DNA of 56,469 nucleotides from Planctomycetaceae bacterium (GCA_003233175.1 QIKY01000162.1:1-56469), one strand, 5' to 3'; shown: positions 24,973-33,890, counted from the stretch's first letter. Translations and numbers: made by a program. Notes: generated by a model from the sequence alone, not told the origin.

Positions 24973-25887
24973 ATGAAATCCACCCCGATCATGCTCCCGA
25001 TCGTGCTCCCGACCGCGCGCATGTTGATGCTCGTGCTCCTTTTCGCGGCTGCTGGCGCCGAACAAACGCCGGCCGCCGACGAGGCGAATCAACCCCTGCG
25101 CGTTTCCCTCTGGAATGGGCGGGCGCGCTTGGGCGACGGCAAAACCGAACAGGCGGACGCCTGGCTCACGGTTCATCGCCCAGAACACGCCAACGGCGCC
25201 GCCATCGTGATTTGCCCCGGCGGCGGTTACGGCGGCTTGGTCACCGGCGGCGAAGGGCATGGCATCGCCAAGTGGCTCAATCGTCATGGCGTGACCGGCG
25301 CGGTGTTGGAATATCGTTTGCCGGCCGGTCGGCCGTACGTGCCGTTGCTCGACGCCCAACGCGCGATCCGAATGGTGCGCGCCAACGCCAAGCAGTGGGG
25401 CCTTGCTAAGAATCGGATCGGCATCATGGGCTTTTCGGCGGGTGGCCATTTGGCGGCCACCGCCGGCGTGCATTTCGATTACGGACGCTTCAAATACTCC
25501 GACCCGATTGAAGGAGTGAACTGCCGCCCCGATTTCATGGTGTTGGTGTACCCGGTCATTTCGATGGGGAAGCTGACCCATGGAGGTTCTCGAAACCGTT
25601 TGCTGGGCAAAAAGCCGTCTGCCGATTTGGTGGCGTTTTTCTCGAATGAGAAACAAGTCAGCCGCCGCACGCCGCCCGCCTTTCTGGCGCATGCACAAGA
25701 CGACCGCGCCGTTTCTCCAGACAACAGCAAGGTCTTTCACGAAGCGTTGTTGGCCCACGGGGTGGCGTCGAAATATCTGAGTCTGCCTTCCGGCGGCCAT
25801 GGCCTCAACGGGTATCAAGGGCCGATGTGGGACGCCTGGCAAAAGCAATCGCTGGAGTGGCTCAAACAACAGAAGTTCATTCCATGA
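24973..25887 (+). CDS. exported alpha/beta-hydrolase (esterase-like)
   Basis: A 304-aa protein with an N-terminal signal peptide (to about residue 35), then an alpha/beta-hydrolase domain of the acetyl-esterase/BD-FAE type. The oxyanion motif CPGGGYGGL, nucleophile elbow GFSAGGH, the Asp in HAQDDRAVSP and the His in SGGHGLNGY form a complete catalytic set. Likely a carbohydrate-ester deacetylase or carboxylesterase acting outside the cytoplasm. ATG 24973 follows a GGAGG site at 24963-24967. Its stop overlaps the cmk start (ATGA at 25884-25887), an odd pairing of a secreted esterase with a housekeeping kinase. Confidence 0.88.
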   Translation: MKSTPIMLPIVLPTARMLMLVLLFAAAGAEQTPAADEANQPLRVSLWNGRARLGDGKTEQADAWLTVHRPEHANGAAIVICPGGGYGGLVTGGEGHGIAKWLNRHGVTGAVLEYRLPAGRPYVPLLDAQRAIRMVRANAKQWGLAKNRIGIMGFSAGGHLAATAGVHFDYGRFKYSDPIEGVNCRPDFMVLVYPVISMGKLTHGGSRNRLLGKKPSADLVAFFSNEKQVSRRTPPAFLAHAQDDRAVSPDNSKVFHEALLAHGVASKYLSLPSGGHGLNGYQGPMWDAWQKQSLEWLKQQKFIP

Positions 25888-26540
25888 TTGTCACCATTGA
25901 CGGACCGGCCGGCGCCGGCAAGAGCACGATCGCTCGCCAGTTGGCCGATAAACTAGGCTTTCATTTCCTCGATACCGGCGCCATGTACCGCGCAGTAACG
26001 TTGGCGGCGTTGCGCGCCAACATCGATCTCGACGACGAAGCAAGTCTGCAAAAGTTGCTGGATCGTCTCTCGATTCGTTTCGAGGGCGAGCGTTTGCTGC
26101 TGGGCGGTGAAGATGTCTCGGCTGAAATTCGCACAAGCAGGGTCACCGAAAACGTATCTTGCGTGGCCGACAAAGCCATCGTTCGCCAGTTGCTTGTTGG
26201 GCGACAGCAAGCCATCGGCGGCCAGTATGCCGATCTTGTCACGGAGGGCCGCGACCAAGGAACGATCGTATTTCCTCAGGCGGAATGTAAGATTTTTCTC
26301 ACGGCGTCACCGGAAGTACGCGCCCAACGGCGACAGGCCGACTTGCGCCAGCAAGGCGAAGAGGTTTCCTTGGCTGGCGTGTTGGCCGCCCAGAACGAAC
26401 GAGACCGACGCGATGGAGCGCGCGCCATCGGGCCGCTTTGCCAGGCCCCCGACGCAATCGCCGTCGACACCGATGGCCTCTCCTGCGAAGACGTATTGCA
26501 ACGACTGGCGGCTTTGGTCCGGCAGCGAGTTCCTCATTGA
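25884..26540 (+). CDS. cmk: cytidylate kinase
   Basis: A 218-aa P-loop kinase that phosphorylates CMP and dCMP with ATP in the cytoplasm. GPAGAGKST (7-15) is the phosphate loop. FLDTGAMYRAVTL, VTEGRDQGTIVFP and FLTASPEVRAQRR are family signatures; VTEGRDQGT replaces the common xxGRDxGT with one substitution. The length is normal. It is translationally coupled to the upstream esterase and followed after 306 bp by plsC, a cmk-plsC order seen in several bacteria. Confidence 0.95.
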   Translation: MIVTIDGPAGAGKSTIARQLADKLGFHFLDTGAMYRAVTLAALRANIDLDDEASLQKLLDRLSIRFEGERLLLGGEDVSAEIRTSRVTENVSCVADKAIVRQLLVGRQQAIGGQYADLVTEGRDQGTIVFPQAECKIFLTASPEVRAQRRQADLRQQGEEVSLAGVLAAQNERDRRDGARAIGPLCQAPDAIAVDTDGLSCEDVLQRLAALVRQRVPH

Positions 26541-26846
26541 CATGAGCGTTCCCGCCGATACGCCTTGAGGATCGTTCGAGAATTAGTTGTCTGATTTTCA
26601 TAGGCAAGGAAGGAATTTATCAATTGTTATTATTCATTTGTCATTGAAGAAAGAGATACAAAGATGTGAAGTAAATAGATGGCCAATGACAAATGACAAA
26701 TGACCATTAACTATTGACAAATGACTTTGCCTTATCTCTGGAACGACACTCAATTTCCGAACGGTCGTTAACTATCGGGATAATCCCCAACGTCTTGCCC
26801 GCCTCGCCACGTCGTCTCTCCCACAGCACACCCCAGACAACACACC
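26541..26846. other. spacer with short ATGACAAAT-type repeats
   Basis: AT-rich compared with its surroundings. Direct repeats of ATGACAAATGAC occur around 26690-26730. The segment ending ACTATTGACAAATGACTTT resembles 53824-53862. No gene is seen; the end carries the plsC ribosome-binding region. Confidence 0.45.
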
Positions 26847-27497
26847 ATGGCCCAGCGTTCACTCTTCAAGCGGATCGTCTACTCTTCGAGCGGACTGGCG
26901 GTGCGATTGGTCGGCGTCAGTCTATTTCGCCTGCGGTGCGTCGGTCGGGATTCGCTGCCGGCGGAAGGCGGGGTGTTGGTTTGCTCCAACCACCAGAGTT
27001 TTTTTGACGTGCTCCTCATGGGCGCGACGTGCCGGCGCCGGCTCAATTTTCTGGCCCGTTCATCGCTCTTTCGCTTCAAGCCGTTTCGTTGGTTGATCGA
27101 ACTCTACGACGCCATTCCGATCGATCTCGACAAATTCAGCATGAGCGGCCTCAAAACAACGCTGCGTTGTTTGAAACGCGGGGAAATGGTGCTCATTTTC
27201 CCCGAAGGCACCCGCACCCGCGATGGCGAAGTGGGTTCACTCAAACCGGGCTTCTGCTCGCTGGCCCGCCGGGGAAAAGGCTGGCTGCAGCCAGTCGCGA
27301 TCGACGGCGCCTACCAGGCTTGGCCGCGGGGCCAGAGGTTTCCCAGCTTCGCGCCGATTCATATCGAATTTGGAACGCCGCTCTCGCCGGAGGAAATCAA
27401 ACAACTTTCCGACGACGAACTGGTGGCGGAAGTCGAACGCCGCATTCGCGCCTGCCACCGCGCGGCTCGCGAAGCCATAAACGCCCTGGCCGACTAG
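26847..27497 (+). CDS. plsC: 1-acyl-sn-glycerol-3-phosphate acyltransferase
   Basis: A 216-aa acyltransferase that transfers a second acyl chain to lysophosphatidic acid at the inner membrane face. The catalytic HX4D box is present as NHQSFFD, and the glycerol-3-phosphate-binding motif as FPEGTRTRDGE. A hydrophobic N-terminal stretch (about 10-28) and a basic patch provide membrane contact. The length is typical of short PlsC proteins. It follows cmk on the same strand but with a 306-bp gap, so it may have its own promoter. Confidence 0.92.
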   Translation: MAQRSLFKRIVYSSSGLAVRLVGVSLFRLRCVGRDSLPAEGGVLVCSNHQSFFDVLLMGATCRRRLNFLARSSLFRFKPFRWLIELYDAIPIDLDKFSMSGLKTTLRCLKRGEMVLIFPEGTRTRDGEVGSLKPGFCSLARRGKGWLQPVAIDGAYQAWPRGQRFPSFAPIHIEFGTPLSPEEIKQLSDDELVAEVERRIRACHRAAREAINALAD

Positions 27498-27514
27498 AGC
27501 GACGATAAGGGCCT

Positions 27515-27650
27515 GTCCAAGTACTATTCCGTGTTTTTCAAATGCAGGCAAAACCGAGGTCAGGCATATTTGATTTCGTATCCTGGAAGGATTCAAGCCT
27601 CCGGCTTGGTGGGGATTTCATAACACCATCGCACGGAATATATCTTGGAC
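27515..27650. repeat. element C, copy 1 (136 bp, GTCCAA ends)
   Basis: Bounded by GTCCAAGTACTATTCCGTG and CACGGAATATATCTTGGAC, imperfect 19-bp terminal inverted repeats. The interior includes TATCCTGGAAGGAT and a small AAGCC / GGCTT hairpin. A second, expanded copy is at 51695-52117. Confidence 0.8.
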
Positions 27651-27684
27651 AGGTACTTCGGTATGTAAATTCCAGACGGTTCCC

Positions 27685-29256
27685 TTACCGGAGCGGCGCG
27701 ATGCCGGTTTGCAGTTGGCCGGCCATGTATTTGGGCCAGGCGTTGGCTCGCAGGCCGTTCGATTCACAACGCAGCACGATCAAGGCGCCGCTGTCTAAAC
27801 CGAAAACGACGCGGCCCTCGCCCAACATGGCGCCCGCCGAACGTACGGGAGAGCCGACGTAATCGCGCCACTGTTCGTCGCCCGAAGAATCGACGGCGTG
27901 TACAAACCCTTGGTTATCGCCGAAGTAAACCACGCCGTCGTCGCCGATGACGGGCGTCGATTCAATCGCCGCTTGCACGGGATAACGCCAGGCGATTTTA
28001 TGCGAACGGCCATCGATTTTCAGCAGCACGCCGCTCACCTCGGCGCCCCGCTTGGAAAGACACGCCGCGACATAAATCGAATCGTCGTCGTCGACGACCG
28101 GCGCCGCCAGCATCGGCCCCTCGATTTCTTCTTTCCAGGCCAATTGGCCGTTTTCATGAAAGGCATACAGATGGTCGTCGCAACTGGCGGCGATAATCAA
28201 CCCGGCGCTCGTGCGAGCCAGCGCCGCATTGATGAAACGCCCGGTGCGGCCCTCGCCTTGGGCGTGGTCCCAGAGGTTTTCGCCCCGTTCTCCCGACAGC
28301 CGCACGGCAAACACGCAAGCGTTTTCACCGCCAATATAAAGCACGTCCTGGTGGATGAATCCGGTGCAGTCCAGCCGGCTGCGGGCTCGCAAAAAAGGGC
28401 GAGGCGTTTTTTTCCCTTGGGGATCAATCTTCAACAAGCCGCCGACGGAGCGGCAAATCCAGGTGTTGTTGTTTTCGTCGGCCAGCGGCGACGCCCAGCC
28501 CAGCGGCTCGCCAACCGCAACGGGCTCGAAGCAGGGCGTTCCGGAGGAATCAACCATGTGCAGGAAGCCGTCGGACGAATGAAACCGAATCGCTTCGTCG
28601 CGGCCGATGCAAGGCGACCCAGGAATTACGCCGCCGGTGGCGTATTCCCAGAGCACTTGGACGTTTTCTTCTCCGGGCGCCAAGGCGACAAGCTTGTTTC
28701 CCAAACAGGCAAAGATGCGGCCTTCGCCATTGACCGCCGGGCAATTGCGCAGCGGCGTGCGATGTTCGTCGGCCGCCGGGGTTTCGGGGTGCGTCCAGAC
28801 CTTTCTCCGCGACGGCGGATGCCGGGCTTGCTCCCGCTCCAACGCTTCGCGTCGCTTCTCCTCTTCCAGCCGCGTTTTCTCCCGTTTTACCTGTTCCAAA
28901 CGGTCTTTTTCCGCCTGTTCGCGCTTCTGGCGTTCGCGTTCGGCTTGCTCTTGCTGCGCGCGCTGCCGCTGTTCTTCGAGCCGCTGTTCTTCGAGCCGCT
29001 GTTCTTCGAGCCGCTGTTCTTCGAGACGCTGTTCTTCGAGACGCTGTTCTTCGAGACGCTGTTCTTCGAGACGCTGTTCTTCGAGACGCTGTTTCTCTTC
29101 GGTTTGGCTGGGGGTTTCGCTGGTTTCAACTTGTGGAGGAGGGTCGTTTGAAACGATAAAAACGCCCTTGCCTCGCGCGGCGCACTGCTGGCATTTAAAC
29201 GGCGGCAAATCGTTTTCGATGACGTGGGAACATTTCGTACATTTGTAGTAGGTCAT
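27685..29256 (-). CDS. zinc-ribbon, coiled-coil, beta-propeller protein
   Basis: A 523-aa protein without signal peptide. Residues 1-30 form a zinc ribbon with CxxC pairs (C6/C9, C22/C25). Residues 55-140 are highly charged and helical, containing eight tandem RLEEQ pentapeptides and then a Gln/Glu/Arg-rich coiled coil. Residues 160-523 form a PQQ/WD-like beta-propeller with repeated sheet motifs such as VYFGDNQGFVHAVDSSGDEQ and IYVAACLSK. Most planctomycete propellers of this kind are exported; this one should be cytoplasmic. It is the last gene of the minus-strand srfB/srfC-like cluster, 265 bp after its neighbour, with a terminator-like hairpin between them. The function is unknown; a scaffold or sensor is plausible. 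Confidence 0.8.
   Translation of the reverse strand: MTYYKCTKCSHVIENDLPPFKCQQCAARGKGVFIVSNDPPPQVETSETPSQTEEKQRLEEQRLEEQRLEEQRLEEQRLEEQRLEEQRLEEQRLEEQRQRAQQEQAERERQKREQAEKDRLEQVKREKTRLEEEKRREALEREQARHPPSRRKVWTHPETPAADEHRTPLRNCPAVNGEGRIFACLGNKLVALAPGEENVQVLWEYATGGVIPGSPCIGRDEAIRFHSSDGFLHMVDSSGTPCFEPVAVGEPLGWASPLADENNNTWICRSVGGLLKIDPQGKKTPRPFLRARSRLDCTGFIHQDVLYIGGENACVFAVRLSGERGENLWDHAQGEGRTGRFINAALARTSAGLIIAASCDDHLYAFHENGQLAWKEEIEGPMLAAPVVDDDDSIYVAACLSKRGAEVSGVLLKIDGRSHKIAWRYPVQAAIESTPVIGDDGVVYFGDNQGFVHAVDSSGDEQWRDYVGSPVRSAGAMLGEGRVVFGLDSGALIVLRCESNGLRANAWPKYMAGQLQTGIAPLR
28971..29090 (-). repeat. 15-bp x 8 coding tandem repeat
   Basis: Eight nearly identical units on CTGTTCTTCGAG(C/A)CG encode RLEEQ x 8. 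The units split into two runs differing at one base, which suggests recent duplication. Confidence 0.9.
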
Positions 29257-29305
29257 CTGCGGCGCGTTCTTTCCTGAGGATCCACCTGAAATGTCACTGC
29301 CGTAT

Positions 29306-29343
29306 TAAAAGCCCGGCATCTTCAAAATGCCGGGCTTTTTTTC
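29306..29343. terminator. terminator-like hairpin between cluster genes
   Basis: TAAAAGCCCGGCAT / ATGCCGGGCTTTTT. The long T run is on the plus strand, while an A/T flank serves the minus strand. It lies between the coiled-coil gene and the propeller gene and may reduce read-through. Confidence 0.55.
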
Positions 29344-29434
29344 GTTTAGCGGCAAGCCCAAGGCGGCTGCGTTTGGCGCCAACGCGTTCGGGCAAGACTA
29401 AAAAACGTAGCCGCCTTCGGCTTGCCGTTAAACG
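29343..29434. repeat. inverted repeat with 32-nt arms
   Basis: CGTTTAGCGGCAAGCC... and ...GGCTTGCCGTTAAACG pair with two or three mismatches around a 28-nt centre. It adjoins the hairpin at 29306-29343. Confidence 0.7.
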
Positions 29435-29520
29435 AAAAGTGCATTATTTTTCAACCGTGAGCGGTATAAATGCCGTGCTGTTCCGCGTAACAATCGATTA
29501 CCAACTTCTTGAACGACGTC

Positions 29521-30579
29521 TTATTCCACATCGACATTCGCCTTGGCCGAAGGTTTGCCGTTTTCTCGCAATACGATCCAGCCGCGCACCGTCGTGATCT
29601 CGACGCCGCGGCCGTCGGTGTGATGACGAAAGCGGTCGTATTGATCTCCGGGGCGCACCAGTTCTATGCGGTTCCGCAGGTTGACGGTTTCAAAGCGTTT
29701 TTCCAGGAACGCCGCGAGCGCTTGCTCCATGGGGGTGTTGACGTCTTTCGTTTTGGGCCGCCAGCCGTAGAACGCTTCGCCCAACGCCTTGGCGTGCTGG
29801 GTGAGGTCGTCTTTGGAGGCCGCCTGCACCAACAGCAACTGGCCGGCAAAAGCCCGGGCGCTTTCGTTGCCAGCCAGCACGCCTTGAATCAGTTCATGCC
29901 GTTGGTCGACCAGTTCCGCATCTTCATACAAATACTCTCCCAGCACCGCCCGCTCCCATTCTGCGGAATCGGAAGCGGCCTGCTGTTGCTCGGTTTCCTC
30001 GGGCGCGAGTGTGTTGTCGATTTTCGTGAAGCGACTCTCCAGCAGCTGTGCCAACTCCGCCTGTGAATTCGCCGCCGACTGCTCGACACGCCGCGCCAAC
30101 TGCATTTGCGATTCGCCCAGTTTCTCATGCACGAACTTGATGATCATATTGCCCGTCGCTTCCAGGTATTCCTTCACCCGATGCCGGTGGGCCTTGAGTT
30201 CCTGGGCGGTAATCGGCGCCGTTTGCGCGGCGTCGGCATTTTCGGGGGGCGTGTTTGCCGTTGGTTCAACGTGGAAGTTCGCCAGTTGCGTTTCGATCCT
30301 TTCCAGGGACGACAAAATGGTTTTTACGCCCTCGTTGGAGTTCGCGCCGGCGGTTGCGTCGCCGCGTGGAGCTTCGCCGACAGCGGGCGGGCTGCTTTCC
30401 AAACGCTGTTCAAAGCGAGCCAACATCTGCCGAACCGGCTCCAGAAGCTGAGACCGAAATGCTTCGTCGAAGGAAATCGACGGCGATGCGCTGGCGTTTT
30501 GAGTCGCTTCGTGGTCGGCGGGCGTTTGCGAGGAATCCGCTTCCGGCGAAGTCGCGCCGCTTTTGGTGTCGGGGCCCAT
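29521..30579 (-). CDS. coiled-coil protein with GrpE-like C-terminus
   Basis: A 352-aa cytoplasmic protein. Residues 1-120 are low-complexity with helical patches; 125-200 are helical and charged, likely coiled-coil; 205-300 are helical. The last 42 residues, starting GDQYDRFRHHTDGRG and including VEITTVRGW and AKANVDVE, follow the pattern of the GrpE beta-domain (a Gx(F/Y)D..H segment, a GY/GW turn, then xxA.V.V). GrpE is the nucleotide exchange factor of Hsp70, and the gene upstream encodes an Hsp70/actin-fold ATPase, so this could be its exchange factor. This is inference from pattern and context; overall similarity to GrpE is low. It lies 454 bp after the srfB-like gene. Confidence 0.7.
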   Translation of the reverse strand: MGPDTKSGATSPEADSSQTPADHEATQNASASPSISFDEAFRSQLLEPVRQMLARFEQRLESSPPAVGEAPRGDATAGANSNEGVKTILSSLERIETQLANFHVEPTANTPPENADAAQTAPITAQELKAHRHRVKEYLEATGNMIIKFVHEKLGESQMQLARRVEQSAANSQAELAQLLESRFTKIDNTLAPEETEQQQAASDSAEWERAVLGEYLYEDAELVDQRHELIQGVLAGNESARAFAGQLLLVQAASKDDLTQHAKALGEAFYGWRPKTKDVNTPMEQALAAFLEKRFETVNLRNRIELVRPGDQYDRFRHHTDGRGVEITTVRGWIVLRENGKPSAKANVDVE

Positions 30580-31032
30580 TAAGCATCTCCAAATTCAAAG
30601 CCGTCGGGGATACAAATCTGCGAATGCGTCCGCCAAGCAAGATCATCCGCCGCTCGGTTAAAAACGTGTTTTTTTTGCAAGTTTTTTTTCGACAATCATC
30701 GTTTTGAGACGCCAGCGGGCAATACATTTCGCTTGAACAAATCATGCCATTAATTTGCCACAGAGGGCACAGAGCACTCAGAGTGTGATGCATCAGCCGT
30801 TGTCGTCAGTTCATGAAGTTTTGGCTCGCTTTTCTCTGCGGCCCTCTGCGTTTCCCTTTCCTTGTTGATTCCAGAGAGCCACGCCAGCCGAGAGATTTTG
30901 GTTAAACGCAGCCCGCAGAGTCGAACCGCGCAATAGCCTGTTCACAACTTGTATTCTTTCTTACTTCCAACATTTTCTCGGTGGTCTCGGTGTGCTCTGT
31001 GGCAATTTTTTTTGCCGCCATCCGCCGCTCGG
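30580..31032. other. repeat-rich spacer inside the srfB/srfC-like cluster
   Basis: Bounded by two copies of CATCCGCCGCTCGGTT (30643-30659 and 31021-31037), which resemble one end of element A and here are direct repeats. Inside are degenerate CACAGAGG and CTGCGGCCCTCTGCG words and an internal reversal around 30760-31010. It looks like the remains of inserted palindromic elements separating the last two cluster genes from the first four. No gene is seen. Confidence 0.55.
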
Positions 31033-33849
31033 TTAATAGTCGGCGGCGAGTTCGATTTTGTCGAGTCCGCCGGTATCCAGGAAATACTGTTCATCGGCCA
31101 GCGTGCGCCATTCAAAACGCACGTTGCGGCCCAGCTCGGCGGGTTGCCCCGCAACCACGCCCTCGACGCGAATCATGTTGAGCGTTTCCTCGGAATTCGG
31201 CGTGGCTGGTTTGCGTTCGATGGTTATTTCGATTTCGATTTCGGCGATTCGCCGCTCGGTGTCGACAATGATCACGTAAATGGGCGAGGCTTGTGCATGT
31301 TCGTAGGCGCGTCTCTTGCGGCCGATCACGACGCGTCGATTGGTGACTCTAAAAGTTCGCTGTTCCGAGCGAGGCTTGGCGTCGTCGGCCAGGCATTCAA
31401 ACAAGATGTTGGGTGTATTGATGGTGGCCACCCCGGCCGCCATGATGCCCCAAAAGTAGCTCTTCTTACCGGCGACATCGGTCATGCTGAAATTGAATTT
31501 TGACAACATCCCGTGTTTTGCCGCGAATTCAATGGCCGCGCCCACCACGACGGCGCTTTTGGGGTCGACAATCACGCCGGGGTCGAGGCCATCTGGGTTT
31601 TGGTACGGGTACCAGTTGCCCGCGTAACGCTGGTACATGGGAATGATTCTCGAACGCGGCAGCGGCAGATTCGTTTTCACGAGTTCCTGCACGTACTGCA
31701 ATTTGGTGGGCTGCCCGGCCAACAACACGACATCGGCCTGGTGCTCGACAATACTCTCGCAAAAGTCGAAGAGCAGGCCGTTGAAGACTTCATGCACGAC
31801 ATCTTCAAACAACTCGGGGTCGTACTCCAAACCCAACGCTTGTTGGACATGATAGTTGCCCGAACCATAAAGCGAATTGAGTGTCTCTTGTAGCTGCCCC
31901 CAGACCGCCGAATCGACGATCTCTTCGTTGGTGTGCGAAATTTCCTCATCGCTATTCTCAACGGCGCGTTCCAGATACGCTTGCGCCAGCGGTACGAACA
32001 GGCGGTTCATCCAATTGATGCGCTGCGCGCGAAACTCCCGGTTGCCGGGCACTTCGGGGCCGAACAAATGCAGCGCGATTAAACGTTGGGTTTCGGGGTC
32101 GTCGAGAATCGTGGCTTCGACAAAAGCCGGCACGATGATTCTTTCCAACAAGCGTTTGATGAGATGATCGCCGGCCAGCGAGATGCCGTCTTTGTGTAGG
32201 ATTTCTCCTTGAATGCAGTCCAACGCGACTTGCGTATCGCAGACATATTTCGCGATCATCAAATCGGAGGTGCCGCCGCCGATATCGATGCAGGCAATTC
32301 GCAGTTCGGGGCCGCCGACAGACGCAGCGGCCAATTTGCGGCGGCCTGGCCTGCTGGGGCGTGTTGGGCGGTTCGGCCCTGGTCGATCTCCCGTCTGAGT
32401 TGGCGGGGCTTGCTCGCCGTTTTTCTCTTCATCCAACCTCGCCGCGCCGCCGCGCCGCCGGCCCATGATCGAAAACCACAAACCGGGCTTCTGGCCTAAT
32501 TTACGCACCTCACTCCAGATGTAGGTCAGATGAACGGCGCTGGCTTCATCCACGCTGAATTTGAAATCGGGCTCGACATCTTGCTGACGACCGAGTGTTT
32601 GTCGGAAAATCTTGATCGCTTTGCGAGCCTGCACTTCGAAGAGTTCCTTCTCCGGTGCGATCATGCCCGTGGGGAAGCTGAGCGTCAGCGAACGCAGCGT
32701 GCGCATGCGGGCGACTTCGCCGGTCGTTTTCCGATAGGCCAACGAATTGATGTATGTATACGCCTGGGACAGCAGCTCGTAGAGCGCCGCCACCATCATT
32801 GTATTGGGAGCGTGGCGCGGGCGATGCGGCGCCGGCTCCTGGTTCGGCGCGGGGTCGGCGTCGGTGTATTTTTCCGGCAAATAAGCCAGCAGCGGCCCTT
32901 GCAGCGTGGCGGCATGGTCGGTCGGGTTCAAACGCCCCCAGGGATCGGCCATGTGCCAATTGGCGCCTTCCAGCCAGCTATCGTCCTGGGCCCAGAGGTA
33001 GCGTTTGGGCGAACTCAGGCTGGTGCGCACAGCGCCGTCGACGCGCATCGCGATCGCTAGGTCGTCGGCTTCGTCGCCCATGCGGACCATGGAAATATCT
33101 TGGAATGTTTTCGGTTCGACGAACACCGTCACCTCTTGAACGATTTCCTCCTCTCTCTTTCCAAAAAAGGTCTCGCGCGTTTTTTTGATGCTGCGGTATT
33201 CGGTCGTCGATATTTTTGACGCCGGCAGGTACGGCGCGGCGCACCATTGTGTTTTGGAGGAAAACCAGTACGAAGCTTCCGATGCGTCGTCGAATTCATC
33301 GTCTTTGAAGGTCAGCTCTCCCTGGCTGTTCCAAGCATCGAGCTTATGCCGATTGATCAAGTGGAACGGGTGCATCAGCGGCTCTTGCCCGCGAAATTCC
33401 AGCAACAACCCGCCGGAGCGGCTGTTGCCAAAGTCGACGACGAAATGCACGTCTTTGGGGTCGCCGCCTTCGGCGGTCGCCGGCCGAATGATGAAGTTGA
33501 TCGGCGCCACGCCCGCCAGCGGTTTCCCGCTGAGTGAAAGAAGGTTGGGAAGCGAGATCGTGACGTCGGTGCTCAGCGCGCTCGCTTTGTGGAAATAGCC
33601 TATGTCGGTTTCATCTCCGCAGGTGGTGTCGACCGCGAGAAACAGTTTCTTCTGGCTGCGGCGCACGATCCGCCATTGGATAAAGTCGATATCGCGAATG
33701 TTCTCGCCTTCGCCGCAACGGCAACGCTGCCAGCCCGAACCGACTTCGTCCGCCGTGTATTGCAAACTCGAATCCAAGGGAATGCAGAGGTACTGCACTC
33801 CCGTATTGGCAAAAAGTACGTGCATTAAATCCATCCGAATGCGGCGCAT
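31033..33849 (-). CDS. SrfB-like Hsp70/actin-fold ATPase
   Basis: A 938-aa protein matching the virulence-protein SrfB family. Two nucleotide-binding signatures of the sugar-kinase/Hsp70/actin fold are visible: VVDFGNSRSGGLLLEF (137-152, phosphate-1-like) and IDIGGGTSDLMI (521-532, phosphate-2-like). Between them are TLSFPTGMIAPEKELF (389-404) and FSVDEASAVHLTYIWSEV (431-448), which are also SrfB-like. An Arg/Pro/Gly-rich insert (463-506) precedes the second motif. No signal peptide or membrane helix is seen, so it is cytoplasmic. It lies 109 bp after the SrfC-like gene. SrfB biochemistry is not settled; ATP binding is inferred from the motifs. In-frame ATGs at 33834 and 33825 are alternative starts. 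Confidence 0.87.
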   Translation of the reverse strand: MRRIRMDLMHVLFANTGVQYLCIPLDSSLQYTADEVGSGWQRCRCGEGENIRDIDFIQWRIVRRSQKKLFLAVDTTCGDETDIGYFHKASALSTDVTISLPNLLSLSGKPLAGVAPINFIIRPATAEGGDPKDVHFVVDFGNSRSGGLLLEFRGQEPLMHPFHLINRHKLDAWNSQGELTFKDDEFDDASEASYWFSSKTQWCAAPYLPASKISTTEYRSIKKTRETFFGKREEEIVQEVTVFVEPKTFQDISMVRMGDEADDLAIAMRVDGAVRTSLSSPKRYLWAQDDSWLEGANWHMADPWGRLNPTDHAATLQGPLLAYLPEKYTDADPAPNQEPAPHRPRHAPNTMMVAALYELLSQAYTYINSLAYRKTTGEVARMRTLRSLTLSFPTGMIAPEKELFEVQARKAIKIFRQTLGRQQDVEPDFKFSVDEASAVHLTYIWSEVRKLGQKPGLWFSIMGRRRGGAARLDEEKNGEQAPPTQTGDRPGPNRPTRPSRPGRRKLAAASVGGPELRIACIDIGGGTSDLMIAKYVCDTQVALDCIQGEILHKDGISLAGDHLIKRLLERIIVPAFVEATILDDPETQRLIALHLFGPEVPGNREFRAQRINWMNRLFVPLAQAYLERAVENSDEEISHTNEEIVDSAVWGQLQETLNSLYGSGNYHVQQALGLEYDPELFEDVVHEVFNGLLFDFCESIVEHQADVVLLAGQPTKLQYVQELVKTNLPLPRSRIIPMYQRYAGNWYPYQNPDGLDPGVIVDPKSAVVVGAAIEFAAKHGMLSKFNFSMTDVAGKKSYFWGIMAAGVATINTPNILFECLADDAKPRSEQRTFRVTNRRVVIGRKRRAYEHAQASPIYVIIVDTERRIAEIEIEITIERKPATPNSEETLNMIRVEGVVAGQPAELGRNVRFEWRTLADEQYFLDTGGLDKIELAADY

Positions 33850-33890
33850 GGCGCCTTGTATGGGTTTCGGAAGCTAAGGGAATGGTCCCC

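Noticed and set aside
28971..29090. CRISPR-like or regulatory tandem repeat
   Set aside because: A 15-bp coding repeat (RLEEQ x 8) without spacers.
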